Below the pieces are notes generated by a model. It was not told the DNA's origin, searched no databases, and saw only the letters and a list, made by a program, of their open reading frames with translations. Positions 1 through 8,800 of a stretch of DNA of 64,000 bases are shown piece after piece. Both the position numbers and the translations under genes were made by a program. Source of the DNA: Micromonospora yangpuensis (GTDB lineage Bacteria > Actinomycetota > Actinomycetes > Mycobacteriales > Micromonosporaceae). Where the stretch lies: positions 2,790,001-2,854,000 of the forward strand of contig NZ_FMIA01000002.1 in NCBI RefSeq assembly GCF_900091615.1, read 5' to 3'. Position 1 is the stretch's first letter; each line of letters opens with the position of its first letter.

Positions 1-324
1 CTGCTGGAGCTGTACCGGGAGGGTCTGGTCGCGTTCACGCAGGACCAGGCACTGGAGGAGCTGACCGTACGGTGGACCGGCCCGGCCGACGGCGGTCCCG
101 CGTTGGCCATCGACGAGTACGCCGGCAGCGACCAGCCGCCGCCCGAGGCGGATCCGTCGCCCGGGACTGGTCCGTCGGCCGGGGCTGGTCTGGCGCCCGG
201 GGCGGATCCGTCCGTCGGGGCTGGTCCGTCGCCCGGGGCTGGTCCGTCGACCGGCGGCCGGGACGGGGCCGGCGGGGACGTGGGTGCGCCCGAAGCGGGT
301 GTGGCCGGCAGAGGCGAGGAGTGA
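1..324 (+). CDS. scpA: ScpA, C-terminal part (segregation/condensation protein A), cut by window start
   Basis: The frame is open from the first base and ends at TGA 322-324. The first residues (LLELYREGLVAFTQDQALEELTVRW) resemble the C-terminal winged-helix end of ScpA, the kleisin that bridges SMC heads with ScpB in chromosome condensation. After about 40 residues it runs into a low-complexity tail rich in Gly, Pro, Ser and Ala built from short GPSxGAG/ADPS repeats; such tails are common on high-GC actinobacterial ScpA. The ScpB gene begins 6 bases after the stop, so the two are one operon. The N-terminal part lies outside the window. The identification rests on the short conserved piece plus the scpB neighbour. 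Confidence 0.8.
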   Translation: MLELYREGLVAFTQDQALEELTVRWTGPADGGPALAIDEYAGSDQPPPEADPSPGTGPSAGAGLAPGADPSVGAGPSPGAGPSTGGRDGAGGDVGAPEAGVAGRGEE

Positions 325-330
325 TCGGGG

Positions 331-1302
331 ATGGGTAACGAGGACCGCCGGGATTCACTGGCCGATCAGGCCGCCGCCTGGGTGCCGCCGTGGGCCCCCG
401 AACGTCGTCCCGCCCCCGCAGACGCCCCCGCCCCGGCCCCGCTGTCAGAGCCGGGCACCGAAGAACCCGCGCCGGACGCCGAAGAACCCGCGCCGGGCAC
501 CGAAGAACCCGCGCCGGGCACCGAAGAACCCGCGCCGGGCACCGAAGAACCCGCGCCGGGTGCCGTGGTACCCGCGCCGGATCTCGCGTCGGACGCCGGG
601 GGGCCTGCCCCGGACGCCGCGACCGGGCCCGCGACCGGGCCCGCGACCGCGACCGCGACTCAGACCGGGTCCGGGGCCGGAGCCGGGCTGGGTGCGGGCG
701 GGCGTAGGGGGCGGGGCAGGCGGGTCGCCGTACCGGAGCCGACGGTCGTGGAGCTGGACGACGCCGAGTTGCGGGGGGCCCTGGAGGCGATCCTGCTGGT
801 GGTCGACGAACCGGTAAGCGAACTGCTGCTGGCCCAGGTGGTGGAGCAGGCGCCGGAGCGGGTCGGCCGGATGCTGGACGAGATAGCCGCCGGGTACACC
901 GCCGCCGGGCACGGCTTCGAGCTGCGCCGGGCGGCCGGCGGTTGGCGGCTCTACACCCGGGGCGAGTACGCCAGCTACGTGGAGCGGTTCGTGCTCGACG
1001 GGCAGTCGGTACGGTTGACCCAGGCCGCACTGGAGACCCTGGCCGTGGTCGCCTACAAGCAGCCGGTGACCCGGGGCCGCATTTCGGCCATCCGGGGTGT
1101 CAACTGTGACGGGGTGATCCGTACCCTGGTCTCGCGCGGTCTGGTCGAGGACTGCGGCACCGAGCCGGACAGCGGGGCGTTCCTGTACCGGACCACCACG
1201 ATGTTCCTGGAGAAGCTCGGCTTGAACTCGGTCCACGAACTGCCGCCGCTCGCCCCGTTCCTCCCCGATGACGTAGAAGAGCTTGCCGATGCCACGCGAT
1301 GA
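331..1302 (+). CDS. scpB: ScpB, SMC-Scp complex subunit with long repeat-rich N-terminus
   Basis: This 323-residue protein is the winged-helix partner of ScpA and SMC in chromosome segregation. The conserved core starts near residue 130 (VVELDDAELRGALEAILLVVDEPVSE) and includes the ScpB hallmark LETLAVVAYKQPVTRGRISAIRGVNCDGVIRTLVSRGLVE near residues 233-270. The first 130 residues are an acidic, Pro-rich low-complexity arm with six seven-residue units of the PGTEEPA type, so the protein is much longer than the usual 180-220 residues. ATG 331 follows scpA by 6 bases. The stop overlaps the start of the next gene, showing translational coupling. Confidence 0.93.
   Translation: MGNEDRRDSLADQAAAWVPPWAPERRPAPADAPAPAPLSEPGTEEPAPDAEEPAPGTEEPAPGTEEPAPGTEEPAPGAVVPAPDLASDAGGPAPDAATGPATGPATATATQTGSGAGAGLGAGGRRGRGRRVAVPEPTVVELDDAELRGALEAILLVVDEPVSELLLAQVVEQAPERVGRMLDEIAAGYTAAGHGFELRRAAGGWRLYTRGEYASYVERFVLDGQSVRLTQAALETLAVVAYKQPVTRGRISAIRGVNCDGVIRTLVSRGLVEDCGTEPDSGAFLYRTTTMFLEKLGLNSVHELPPLAPFLPDDVEELADATR
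451..576 (+). repeat. Six 21-bp tandem repeats inside scpB
   Basis: Six consecutive 21-base units occupy 451-576, with core ccgaagaacccgcg. Units 1 and 3-5 are identical or nearly so; unit 2 (PDA for PGT) and unit 6 (PGAVVPA) have diverged. The repeat is in frame and encodes PGTEEPA heptads. It is a coding minisatellite, and its copy number could differ between strains without breaking the frame. Confidence 0.9.
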
Positions 1303-2311
1303 CCGCCCCGTCCGTTCCTCCGCGCGCGCCGACCGGTCCGGCCCCCGGCCCGGGGTACGCGCCGACCGGTACACCCGGTCGGGACCGCGTGCCGACCCGC
1401 CGCGCTCCCAGCCGACCCCGCGTGGTGAGCAGCCGCCGCCCGGCCGGTCGGCCCCGCATCCGGAGCCGCAGCCGCGACGCTCGCCGACCGAGCCGACCTC
1501 GCGGGGCCGGTCGAAGCCGGAGCCGTCCGCGCGGGACCGGTCGGCCGGAGCGGCGCGGCGTCCGGTCGAGTCCGCCGAGCCGGTCGAGGGGGCGCAGCGG
1601 TTGCAGAAGGTGCTCGCCGCCGCCGGTGTCGGCTCCCGGCGGGCCTGCGAGGATCTGATCTTCCGGCGGCGGGTCACCGTCGACGGCCGCGTCGCGCAGC
1701 TCGGTGACAAGGTCGACCCGGCCACCGCGGTCATCCACGTCGACGGCGAACGGCTGGTCGTCGACACCCGCCTGGTGTACCTGGCGATGAACAAGCCCCG
1801 TGGGGTGGTCTCCACGATGGCCGACGAGAAGGGGCGTACCGCGCTCGCCGACTTCCTCGACGGTCGGGTCGAGCAGCGGGTCTACCACGTGGGGCGGCTC
1901 GACGCCGACAGCGAGGGGCTGCTGCTGCTCACCAACGACGGCACCCTGGCGCACCGGTTGATGCACCCCTCCTACGGGGTGGCCAAGACCTACCTGTGCG
2001 AGGTGGCCGGCCCGATCCCGCGTAACCTCGGCAAGCGGCTGGCCGCCGGGGTGGAGCTGGAGGACGGCCCGGTGCAGGTCGACGCGTTCCGGGTGGTGGA
2101 CACCCTGGGGCGGACCGCCCAGGTGGAGCTGACCCTGCACGAGGGGCGCAAACACATCGTCCGGCGGTTGTTGGACGAGGTCGGGCACCCGGTGTCGCGT
2201 CTGGTGCGTACCACGATCGGTCCGATCCGGCTCGGTGACCTGCGTGCCGGGCGGACCCGCAGGCTTACCAACGCGGAGGTCGCCGCCCTGTTCAAGGCGG
2301 TGGGTGACTGA
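1289..2311 (+). CDS. rluB: Pseudouridine synthase, RsuA/RluB family
   Basis: Isomerises a uridine in rRNA (23S U2605-type site in RluB) to pseudouridine during ribosome maturation. Residues 1-100 are an Arg/Pro/Ser-rich extension typical of actinobacterial members. An S4 RNA-binding domain follows (LQKVLAAAGVGSRRACEDLIFRRRVTVDG), then the catalytic domain with GRLDADSEGLLLLTNDG, where Asp at about residue 205 is the catalytic residue. ATG 1289 was chosen; an in-frame TTG lies two codons upstream. The start overlaps the scpB stop by 14 bases. The order scpA-scpB-rluB-cmk-der is conserved in actinobacteria. RluB is preferred over RsuA because of the context, but the exact target base is not visible in the sequence. 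Confidence 0.92.
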   Translation: MPRDDRPVRSSARADRSGPRPGVRADRYTRSGPRADPPRSQPTPRGEQPPPGRSAPHPEPQPRRSPTEPTSRGRSKPEPSARDRSAGAARRPVESAEPVEGAQRLQKVLAAAGVGSRRACEDLIFRRRVTVDGRVAQLGDKVDPATAVIHVDGERLVVDTRLVYLAMNKPRGVVSTMADEKGRTALADFLDGRVEQRVYHVGRLDADSEGLLLLTNDGTLAHRLMHPSYGVAKTYLCEVAGPIPRNLGKRLAAGVELEDGPVQVDAFRVVDTLGRTAQVELTLHEGRKHIVRRLLDEVGHPVSRLVRTTIGPIRLGDLRAGRTRRLTNAEVAALFKAVGD

Positions 2312-2468
2312 CCCGTCATCGGTGGGTACGGCTGCCGGTAGGCTTCCGTGCGGTCCGGGGCGGGGCGCCGCCCGGACGCGGCGTTTCTCGCGCCGGCGGG
2401 CATCATTGACCACGCAACACCGCTCGCGGGGACTCGACCCCGTGGGGAACGGGCTGAGGAGGAACACG

Positions 2469-3149
2469 GTGGAGGAGAACGTACCGACCGGGCGCTGTGT
2501 GGTCGCTGTGGATGGGCCGTCCGGTTCGGGTAAGTCCACCGTCTCCCGGCGGCTGGCCGCCGGGCTCGGCGCCCGCTACCTGGACACCGGGGCGATGTAC
2601 CGGGCGATCACCTGGGCGGTGCTGCGCTCCGGGGTCGACCCGGCCGACGCCGAGTCGGTGGCCAAGGTCGCCGGCGAGGTCGACCTGCGCATCGGCACCG
2701 ACCCGGCGGGGTACGGCGTGACCGTCGACGGTCACGGTGTCGACGCCGACATCCGGGGGCCGGAGGTGACCGGTGCGGTCTCCGCCGTGGCCGCCGTGCC
2801 GGCGGTCCGGGCGCTGCTCGTGGGCCGGCAACGCGACATGATCACCACCGCCGGCCGGATCGTGGTCGAGGGCCGCGACATCGGCTCGGTGGTCGCCCCG
2901 GACGCCGACCTGAAGGTGTACCTGACCGCCTCGGAGGCGGCGCGGGCGGCCCGGCGTAGCGCCGAGGACGCCGTCGACGTGGCCGCCACCGCGGCCGACC
3001 TGGCCCGCCGGGACCGGCTGGACTCCACCCGCAAGGCCGACCCGTTGCAGCAGTCCACCGACGCGGTGGTGCTGGACACCACCGCGCTCGGCATCGACGA
3101 GGTCGTGACCCGGCTGCGCGAGCTGCTCACCGAGCGGGGCGTGGCATGA
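2469..3149 (+). CDS. cmk: Cytidylate kinase (CMP/dCMP kinase)
   Basis: Phosphorylates CMP and dCMP with ATP in pyrimidine nucleotide recycling. The 226-residue product starts with the P-loop [16 protein letters not shown] near residues 15-30, followed by [16 protein letters not shown] and the C-terminal [11 protein letters not shown] and [17 protein letters not shown] motifs that mark bacterial Cmk. GTG 2469 is preferred to upstream in-frame codons because a strong ribosome site (GAGGAGG) lies just before it and the family N-terminus fits. The 157-base gap after rluB contains a GC-rich inverted repeat (about 2353-2377). The stop overlaps the der start as ATGA. Confidence 0.95.
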   Translation: MEENVPTGRCVVAVDGPSGSGKSTVSRRLAAGLGARYLDTGAMYRAITWAVLRSGVDPADAESVAKVAGEVDLRIGTDPAGYGVTVDGHGVDADIRGPEVTGAVSAVAAVPAVRALLVGRQRDMITTAGRIVVEGRDIGSVVAPDADLKVYLTASEAARAARRSAEDAVDVAATAADLARRDRLDSTRKADPLQQSTDAVVLDTTALGIDEVVTRLRELLTERGVA

Positions 3150-4543
3150 ACGACGACGGTGGTTGGGTCGAGCTGCGCGAGCCCGAGGTCGAGCAGCCGG
3201 CCGGCCCGGTGCCCGTGGTGGCGGTCGTCGGCCGGCCCAACGTCGGCAAGTCGACGCTTGTCAACCGGATCATCGGCCGTCGTCAGGCGGTCGTCGAGGA
3301 CGTGCCCGGGGTGACCCGCGACCGGGTCCCCTACGACGCCCAGTGGGCCGGGCGGGCGTTCACCGTGGTGGACACCGGCGGTTGGGAGCCCGACGCGAAG
3401 GACCGGGCCGCGGCGATCGCGGCGCAGGCCGAGACGGCGGTCGTCACCGCCGACGTGGTGCTCTTCGTGGTCGACGCGGTGGTCGGTTCGACCGATGTGG
3501 ACGAGGCCGCGGTGAAGATGCTGCGGCGCAGCGCCAAGCCGGTGATCCTGGTGGCGAACAAGGCCGACAACGCCGCGATCGAGGTGGAGGCGACCACGTT
3601 GTGGTCGCTCGGGCTCGGCGAGCCGTACCCGGTCTCGGCGCTGCACGGCCGGGGCTCGGGCGAGTTGCTCGACGCGATCCTGCAGGCGTTGCCGGAGGCC
3701 CCGCCGATCGACGAGAACCGCCCCCGGGGCCCCCGCCGGGTGGCCCTGGTGGGCCGGCCCAACGTGGGCAAGTCCAGCCTGCTCAACCGCTTCTCCGGTG
3801 AGGAACGCGCGGTGGTCGACGCGGTCGCCGGCACCACCGTCGACCCGGTGGACAGCCTGGTCACCATCGGCGGGGAGACCTGGCAGCTGGTGGACACCGC
3901 CGGGCTGCGCAAGCGGGTCGGCAAGGCCAGCGGCACGGAGTACTACGCCAGCCTGCGTACCGCCTCGGCGATCGAGGCCGCCGAGGTGGCGGTGGTGCTG
4001 CTCGACGCCAGCGAGGTGATCAGCGAGCAGGACCAGCGGATCCTGTCCATGGTGACCGAGTCCGGCCGGGCTCTGGTGATCGCCTTCAACAAGTGGGACC
4101 TGGTCGACGGCGACCGTCGGTACTACCTGGACAAGGAGATCGAGCGGGAGCTGCGCCGGATCCCGTGGGCGCTGCGGCTGAACCTGTCGGCGATGACCGG
4201 CCGGGCGGTGGACAAGCTCGCCCCGGCGCTGCGCAAGGCCCTGGCCAGCTGGGAGACGCGGGTGCCGACCGCGCAGCTCAACTCGTGGCTGACCGCCCTG
4301 GTGCAGGCCACCCCGCACCCGGTACGCGGTGGCCGGGCGCCGAAGATCCTCTTCGCCACCCAGGCCGGGGTGGCCCCGCCCCGGTTCGTGCTCTTCACCA
4401 CCGGCCCGCTGGACGCCGGCTACCAGCGTTTCGTCGAGCGCAAGCTGCGTGAGGAGTTCGGCTTCGAGGGCAGCCCCATCGAGATCTCGGTACGCCCGCG
4501 CAAGAAGCTCGGCCCCGGTGGGCGCGGCAAGGCCCACGGCTGA
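3146..4543 (+). CDS. der: Ribosome-assembly GTPase Der (EngA)
   Basis: Double GTPase needed for 50S subunit maturation. Two tandem G domains are clear: the first P-loop GRPNVGKST is near residue 30 and the second GRPNVGKSS near residue 203, each followed by its DTGG/DTAG switch and NKAD/NKWD base-recognition motif. A C-terminal KH-like domain ends in the basic tail [16 protein letters not shown]. The 465-residue length is normal. The gene overlaps cmk by four bases, so the pair is translationally coupled. A hairpin terminator follows at 4564-4598. Confidence 0.96.
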   Translation: MNDDGGWVELREPEVEQPAGPVPVVAVVGRPNVGKSTLVNRIIGRRQAVVEDVPGVTRDRVPYDAQWAGRAFTVVDTGGWEPDAKDRAAAIAAQAETAVVTADVVLFVVDAVVGSTDVDEAAVKMLRRSAKPVILVANKADNAAIEVEATTLWSLGLGEPYPVSALHGRGSGELLDAILQALPEAPPIDENRPRGPRRVALVGRPNVGKSSLLNRFSGEERAVVDAVAGTTVDPVDSLVTIGGETWQLVDTAGLRKRVGKASGTEYYASLRTASAIEAAEVAVVLLDASEVISEQDQRILSMVTESGRALVIAFNKWDLVDGDRRYYLDKEIERELRRIPWALRLNLSAMTGRAVDKLAPALRKALASWETRVPTAQLNSWLTALVQATPHPVRGGRAPKILFATQAGVAPPRFVLFTTGPLDAGYQRFVERKLREEFGFEGSPIEISVRPRKKLGPGGRGKAHG

Positions 4544-4563
4544 CCACCCGCGGCCCCCTTCCA

Positions 4564-4598
4564 CCCCACCCTCCTAGGACGGCCTAGGGGGTGTGGGG
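4564..4598 (+). terminator. Hairpin terminator after der
   Basis: An inverted repeat with 15-16 base arms (left arm ccccaccctcctagg, right arm cctagggggtgtgggg) closes on a four-base loop 20 bases after the der stop. There is no U tract, as is common in high-GC actinobacteria. It separates the housekeeping block from the next gene. Confidence 0.7.
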
Positions 4599-4632
4599 TG
4601 ACCCGACAACGTCGATGTGATGGATCGAGAAC

Positions 4633-5805
4633 ATGCACCCCATCTGGATCACCACGCCGATCACTGCGGACCTGGTACGCGGCGCGCTCGACCTGCGGCA
4701 CACCGAACGTGGAGTGGTGCCGCACCGACTGCCCGCCTGGGCCCGTGCCCAGAACACCGACGGGCAACTCGCCATGGTGGAGGCCCAACCCGCCGGCGTA
4801 CGGCTGGCCCTGCGCACCCGGGCCACCACGGTCGAGCTGGACACGCTGCCCACCAGGTACGTCTACCCCGGACTGCCGGCCCGTCCGGTCGGCGTCTACG
4901 ACCTGCTCGTCGACGGTCAGTTGACCGACCAGGCCAGCGTGACCGGCGGCGACACGGTGACCGTCGACCTGACCACCGGCAGCAGCGCGCACCAGCCGGG
5001 GCCGCCCGGCACCATCCGGTTCAGCGGCCTGCCCGACCGGATGAAGGACCTCCAGATCTGGCTGCCGCACCAGGAGACCACCGAACTCGTGGCCCTGCGT
5101 ACCGACGCCCCGGTCGCACCGGTGCCCGGCGAGGGGCGCCGGGTGTGGTTGCACCACGGCAGTTCCATCAGTCAGGGCTCCAACGCCACCAGCCCCACCG
5201 CCACCTGGCCGGTGCTCGCGGCGTCCCTCGGCGACGTCGAACTGGTCAACCTCGGGTACGGCGGCAGCGCGCTGCTCGACCCGTTCACCGCCCGCACCAT
5301 GCGGGACACCCCGGCCGACCTGATCAGCGTGAAGATCGGCATCAACCTGGTGAACACCGACGTGATGCGGCTACGCGCCTTCGCCCCGGCCGTGCACGGC
5401 TTCCTCGACACCATCCGCGACGGTCATCCCACCACGCCGATACTGGTCGTCTCCCCGATCCATTGCCCCATCCACGAGGACACCCCCGGTCCCGGCGCGT
5501 TCGACCTCGCCGCGCTCGGTGCCGGCCAGGTGCGCTTCCGGGCCACCGGCGACCCGGCGGAACGGGCGAGTGGCAAACTGACCCTCGGTGTCATCCGCGA
5601 CGAACTGGCGCGGATCACCGCCCAGCGTGCGGCCGACGACCCCCACCTGCACCACCTCGACGGCCTCGACCTCTACGGCGAGGCCGACTTCGCCGAGCTG
5701 CCGCTGCCCGACGAACTCCACCCGGACACCGCCGCCCACCGGCGCATCGCCGAACGCTTCGCCGAGCGGGCCTTCGCCCCGGACGGGCCGTTCGCCCGAC
5801 GCTGA
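4633..5805 (+). CDS. SGNH/GDSL-type hydrolase
   Basis: A 390-residue protein with an N-terminal beta-rich carbohydrate-esterase-like region (about residues 1-165) and a C-terminal SGNH fold. The nucleophile block is WLHHGSSISQG near residue 175, the oxyanion-type block is VKIGINLVNTD near residue 235, and the C-terminal block DELHPDTAAHRRIAERF holds the catalytic Asp-His pair. No signal peptide is visible, so it is likely cytoplasmic. The family removes acyl groups from sugars or lipids; the substrate cannot be told here. It stands alone after the der terminator and converges on a MerR gene. Confidence 0.82.
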   Translation: MHPIWITTPITADLVRGALDLRHTERGVVPHRLPAWARAQNTDGQLAMVEAQPAGVRLALRTRATTVELDTLPTRYVYPGLPARPVGVYDLLVDGQLTDQASVTGGDTVTVDLTTGSSAHQPGPPGTIRFSGLPDRMKDLQIWLPHQETTELVALRTDAPVAPVPGEGRRVWLHHGSSISQGSNATSPTATWPVLAASLGDVELVNLGYGGSALLDPFTARTMRDTPADLISVKIGINLVNTDVMRLRAFAPAVHGFLDTIRDGHPTTPILVVSPIHCPIHEDTPGPGAFDLAALGAGQVRFRATGDPAERASGKLTLGVIRDELARITAQRAADDPHLHHLDGLDLYGEADFAELPLPDELHPDTAAHRRIAERFAERAFAPDGPFARR

Positions 5806-5926
5806 CTCCGACCGGCCCGCTGGCCGGCAGGGCGCTGCCACTTCGCCGCCTGGCAACAGCCGGAACTCTTCGCCGACGGAGGTGCGTGCCAGCTTCCGCT
5901 CCGCGCGCTGACGCCCGCGGTGGGGC

Positions 5927-6307
5927 TCACGCGCTGACGAGTTCCGTGCGGTGCGCGCGGTTGGCGGCGATCAGCTCGTCGAGCACCGACCGGGTCCGGA
6001 TCAGGTCCTCGATGTGCCGGTCGAGCCGGTCCCGTTCCTGGTGCATCCGCTCCAGGGCCGCCTCGGAGGTGTCCGTGTTCGGCGACTCGACGCAGGGCAG
6101 CAGGTCGACGATCGTCCGACTGCTCAGACCGGCGGAGAACAACCGTTGGATGAAGAAGATCCGCTCGACCTGAGTCTCGAGGTAGCGGCGGTGGCCGCTC
6201 GGGGTGCGCAGACTGGTCAGCAGCCCCTGCTCCTCGTAGTAGCGCAGGGAACGCACGCTGACCCCGGTACGCGCGGCCAGTTCACCTATCCGGACGGTTG
6301 CCGTCAT
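5927..6307 (-). CDS. MerR-family transcriptional regulator
   Basis: A compact 126-residue regulator with the N-terminal MerR winged helix (VRIGELAARTGVSVRSLRYYEEQGLLTSLRTPSGHRRY) and a C-terminal dimerisation helix (LERMHQERDRLDRHIEDLIRTRSVLDELI). No Cys-rich metal site is present beyond one Cys near residue 77, so an organic-ligand or redox role fits better than a metal sensor. Its own upstream region contains a CTCAC-N6-GTGAG inverted repeat, suggesting autoregulation. Its targets are not evident: it converges on the SGNH hydrolase and lies just downstream of the minus-strand hydrolase gene. Confidence 0.9.
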   Translation of the reverse strand: MTATVRIGELAARTGVSVRSLRYYEEQGLLTSLRTPSGHRRYLETQVERIFFIQRLFSAGLSSRTIVDLLPCVESPNTDTSEAALERMHQERDRLDRHIEDLIRTRSVLDELIAANRAHRTELVSA

Positions 6308-6328
6308 CGCTGCCTCCCCGCGCCTGAC

Positions 6329-6344
6329 CTCACGTCCATGTGAG
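6329..6344. promoter_or_regulatory. Candidate MerR operator (CTCAC-N6-GTGAG)
   Basis: A perfect 5+5 inverted repeat with a 6-base spacer lies about 22 bases upstream of the MerR start codon. MerR proteins bind such dyads between unusually spaced -35 and -10 boxes; the boxes themselves are not clear here. Confidence 0.4.
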
Positions 6345-6351
6345 TATCACT

Positions 6352-7209
6352 CTACCGACCTGTCGGGTCGGGAAACCGCCCCAGCGATCGGTGACCCCGG
6401 TCCCGGGCGAGGAATCCCGACAGCAGTTGCCGGAACTCGTCCGGATGCTCGATCGCCGGCACGTGCCCGCATCGGCCGAACACGTGCAGACGGACATCGG
6501 CCAGCTGTTCGAGCAGGGGCTGGGCTGCCGTCCGGAGCGGGGTGACCCGGTCCTCGGCGCCGTGTACGAGCAGCACGGGCGCGCGGACCGCTGCCAACGT
6601 CTGCGCCGGGAGGGTGAGCCCGTCGACCCATCGTGCCCTGGGTGGCGGGAACAACGACGCGAACGCGGCCGCACCCGCCCGCATCGCAGCCGCCCGGGCA
6701 GCGACGGCCGCATCGGTCACGAGCGCCTGGTCGAGGACGAGGCGACTCAGCATGTCCCGGGCCCCGAGCGGGCCGGCGGGGGCGGCCCAGACCGCGTCGA
6801 GATCGGCGGACAGCGGCGCCCCGGGTGCGCCCATCGTCGAGACCGCCACGACCCGGGTGACCTGCTGGGGACGGGCGGCCGCCAGGGCCAGCGCCACGGC
6901 ACCACCCATGGAGTGACCCACCACGGCGTAGTGCTCCACACCGAGCGCGTCCATCAGGCCCGCGGCCTGCTCCGTCCACAACCGCAGCCCACCCCGGGAG
7001 CCCGCCGGGACAGGTGTACGGCCGAAACCCGCCTGGTCAGGAGCCACCAGGTGCCAGGACGTACCCAGCGCCCGCGCCGTCGTCGCCCAGGCGCCGGACC
7101 CGGTCGTACCGGGTCCGGAGCCGTGCAGCATCAGCACCGCGGGCCCGGCGCCGCTCGCCAGGACGTGGACGGGGGAGCCGTCGACCGTGACGGTCCGACG
7201 TGTCGTCAC
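6352..7209 (-). CDS. Alpha/beta hydrolase (meta-cleavage-product-hydrolase-like)
   Basis: A 285-residue alpha/beta hydrolase. The oxyanion motif LHGSGPG near residue 30, the nucleophile elbow GHSMGG near residue 98, and a late Asp (HGAEDRVTP) and His (GRCGHVPAIEHP) complete the triad. The LHGSGPG...GAW start is typical of hydrolases cleaving C-C bonds in aromatic ring-cleavage products (the DmpD/MhpC/HsaD branch), but esterase function cannot be excluded. GTG 7209 is the start, 19 bases downstream of the DJ-1-like gene on the same strand, so the two are likely co-transcribed. The cluster with GntR, aldehyde dehydrogenase and alcohol dehydrogenase suggests a small catabolic pathway. Confidence 0.85.
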   Translation of the reverse strand: MTTRRTVTVDGSPVHVLASGAGPAVLMLHGSGPGTTGSGAWATTARALGTSWHLVAPDQAGFGRTPVPAGSRGGLRLWTEQAAGLMDALGVEHYAVVGHSMGGAVALALAAARPQQVTRVVAVSTMGAPGAPLSADLDAVWAAPAGPLGARDMLSRLVLDQALVTDAAVAARAAAMRAGAAAFASLFPPPRARWVDGLTLPAQTLAAVRAPVLLVHGAEDRVTPLRTAAQPLLEQLADVRLHVFGRCGHVPAIEHPDEFRQLLSGFLARDRGHRSLGRFPDPTGR

Positions 7210-7228
7210 CGGGGCACGCCCCGGCCGC

Positions 7229-7798
7229 TCATGCCGGTGCGGAACTGACGGACTTCGAGAAGAGCTCCATCATCGCCTTGCCGAACTGCGGCATGTCGGG
7301 CCAGCCCCGGCAGGAGACGAGGTTGCCGTCCACCACGTCGGGAGCGTCGATGACCGTCGCGCCGGCGTTCTCCATGTCACCGGTGATGGGGGGAAAGCAC
7401 GCCGTCTTCCGGCCCTTCAGCAGCCCGTACACCGCTGGCACCTGCGCGCCGTGGCACACCAGCGCCACCGGGAGGTCGCGTGCGAAGAAGTGCTCGGTGA
7501 TGCGCCTGACGTCGGCGTCGACCCGGATCCACTCGGGGGCGCGTCCCCCGGGGATGATGAGGGCGTCGTAGCGCTCGACGTCGACCTCGGCCCAGGGCAC
7601 GTCGACCGGCAGCTTCCGGCCGTTCTTCTCCACGTAGGCATCGGAGTTGGGGTCGAACTCGTGGATGACCAGTTGCACGTCACGCGTCGTCCGGGACGCG
7701 ACGTCGACGTCCCAGCCGCCCTCCTGCACACGGTAGTAGGGATACATGGTGTCGAGTTCCTCGGCGGCGTCGCCGGTCAGGAGCAGCGCTCTGGGCAC
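7229..7798 (-). CDS. DJ-1/PfpI family protein
   Basis: A 189-residue class I glutamine-amidotransferase-like protein. The nucleophile elbow is VCHGAQ near residue 122, and the conserved acidic residue lies in IPGGRAPEW. The family includes proteases, glyoxalase-type hydratases and chaperones, so the exact reaction is open. GTG 7798 is chosen because AGGAGAAG lies just upstream; the longer open frame before it has no family similarity. It is the first gene of a minus-strand pair with the hydrolase, and a motif shared with the divergent aldehyde dehydrogenase promoter sits at 7835-7846. Confidence 0.87.
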   Translation of the reverse strand: MPRALLLTGDAAEELDTMYPYYRVQEGGWDVDVASRTTRDVQLVIHEFDPNSDAYVEKNGRKLPVDVPWAEVDVERYDALIIPGGRAPEWIRVDADVRRITEHFFARDLPVALVCHGAQVPAVYGLLKGRKTACFPPITGDMENAGATVIDAPDVVDGNLVSCRGWPDMPQFGKAMMELFSKSVSSAPA

Positions 7799-7834
7799 CT
7801 GCTTCTCCTCGCGTTCGGGGACGGGCGAGATAGA

Positions 7835-7846
7835 TCCAATACGATC
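7835..7846 (-). promoter_or_regulatory. Candidate GntR site upstream of DJ-1/hydrolase genes
   Basis: Read on the minus strand this is GATCGTATTGGA, matching 11 of 12 bases of GATCGTATAGGA at 8712-8723 upstream of the aldehyde dehydrogenase. It lies 37 bases before the DJ-1 start codon. Both sites flank the GntR gene, so it is a candidate operator or a shared promoter box. Confidence 0.4.
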
Positions 7847-7886
7847 TGATCCGGTGGGGTCAGCATTCCTCGACCCGGCCCACCCG

Positions 7887-8675
7887 TCAAGCCTCCACCG
7901 CCGTTGCGTCGGCCTCCTCGGCCTCGTCGAACACGCGCCGGAACCGCTCGCCGGAGCGCAGGATGTGCCGGCGCATCGCGTAGGCGGCGGCGTCGGGGTC
8001 ACGCGCGGCGATCGCGGCCACCACCGCCTCGTGCTCGGCCATCGCCAGCCGCGTGACCTGGGCGTCGTGGTGCAGCCGGAAGAGGTGTACGTGGCTGTGC
8101 AGGCGGGCGAGCGACTCCCGGATGACCTGGTTCTGACCGCTCCGGGCGACGAGATCGTGGAAGGCGGCGTCGCGTAGCCCGAAGGCGCCGTAGGCGGTGG
8201 GCCCGGTGCTCCCCTCCAGCTCCGCCATCTCCGCCAGCATCCGTCGCAGCCCGGCCACCTGCTCCGGGGTGGCGCGTTCGGCGGATCGGCGCGCCGCCGC
8301 CGGCTCCAGGAGCAGGCGGACCTCGAGCATGTCCGCGAACCGGTGCCGGGTGATCTGGGGAGGAATGCGGTAGCCGGCATGGGGCACCCGCACGACCAGG
8401 CCCTCGGCCTCCATGCGGTTCAGCGCGTCCCGGATCGGCGTTTGCGAGACCCCAAGCTCTCGCGCCAGGGCGTCGATCGTGACCCGGGAGCCAGGCTCGA
8501 TCCGTAGCGACATCAGCTGTCCGAGCAGCGTGTCGTACACCTCGTCGGCAAGCCGGCCGCCAGTTCTTCCCGGCGGCGTTCCGACCGCCGCGGTCCGGTG
8601 GACCCGGGCGGCCTTCGTGTCGTCGGCCATCGTGACCTGCGGTCCCTTCTTGCGTCTTCGGGCGGCTGTTGACAT
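7887..8675 (-). CDS. GntR-family regulator with FCD domain
   Basis: A 262-residue FadR/FCD-type GntR repressor. The winged helix spans residues 40-105 (ADEVYDTLLGQLMSLRIEPGSRVTIDALARELGVSQTPIRDALNRMEAEGLV) and the all-helical FCD ligand domain runs to the end, with the metal-ligand pattern FHDLVARSG, HDAQ and MRRHI. ATG 8675 is the longest start; ATG 8630 (MADDTK) is an alternative that removes 15 basic residues. It lies between two divergent enzyme operons and probably represses both in response to a small organic acid. Confidence 0.9.
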   Translation of the reverse strand: MSTAARRRKKGPQVTMADDTKAARVHRTAAVGTPPGRTGGRLADEVYDTLLGQLMSLRIEPGSRVTIDALARELGVSQTPIRDALNRMEAEGLVVRVPHAGYRIPPQITRHRFADMLEVRLLLEPAAARRSAERATPEQVAGLRRMLAEMAELEGSTGPTAYGAFGLRDAAFHDLVARSGQNQVIRESLARLHSHVHLFRLHHDAQVTRLAMAEHEAVVAAIAARDPDAAAYAMRRHILRSGERFRRVFDEAEEADATAVEA

Positions 8676-8711
8676 CGGTCACTACACCGCGACATGCTGA
8701 CGCCTCCGCTC

Positions 8712-8723
8712 GATCGTATAGGA
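8712..8723 (+). promoter_or_regulatory. Candidate GntR site upstream of aldehyde dehydrogenase
   Basis: GATCGTATAGGA lies 77 bases before the ATG of the aldehyde dehydrogenase. The near-identical sequence is found inverted at 7835-7846 before the DJ-1-like gene. Its TATAGG core may also be the -10 box. Confidence 0.4.
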
Positions 8724-8800
8724 AATGTGCCGGCTGATCGTCATCCGGCACCATCGCGGAACCGCCCGCCATCGCCCTACCTCGATCACCTGGAGCTCCG

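Noticed and set aside
451..576. Possible CRISPR-like array of 21-base repeats
   Set aside because: The units are directly adjacent with no spacers, are in frame inside scpB and encode heptads; no cas genes are nearby.
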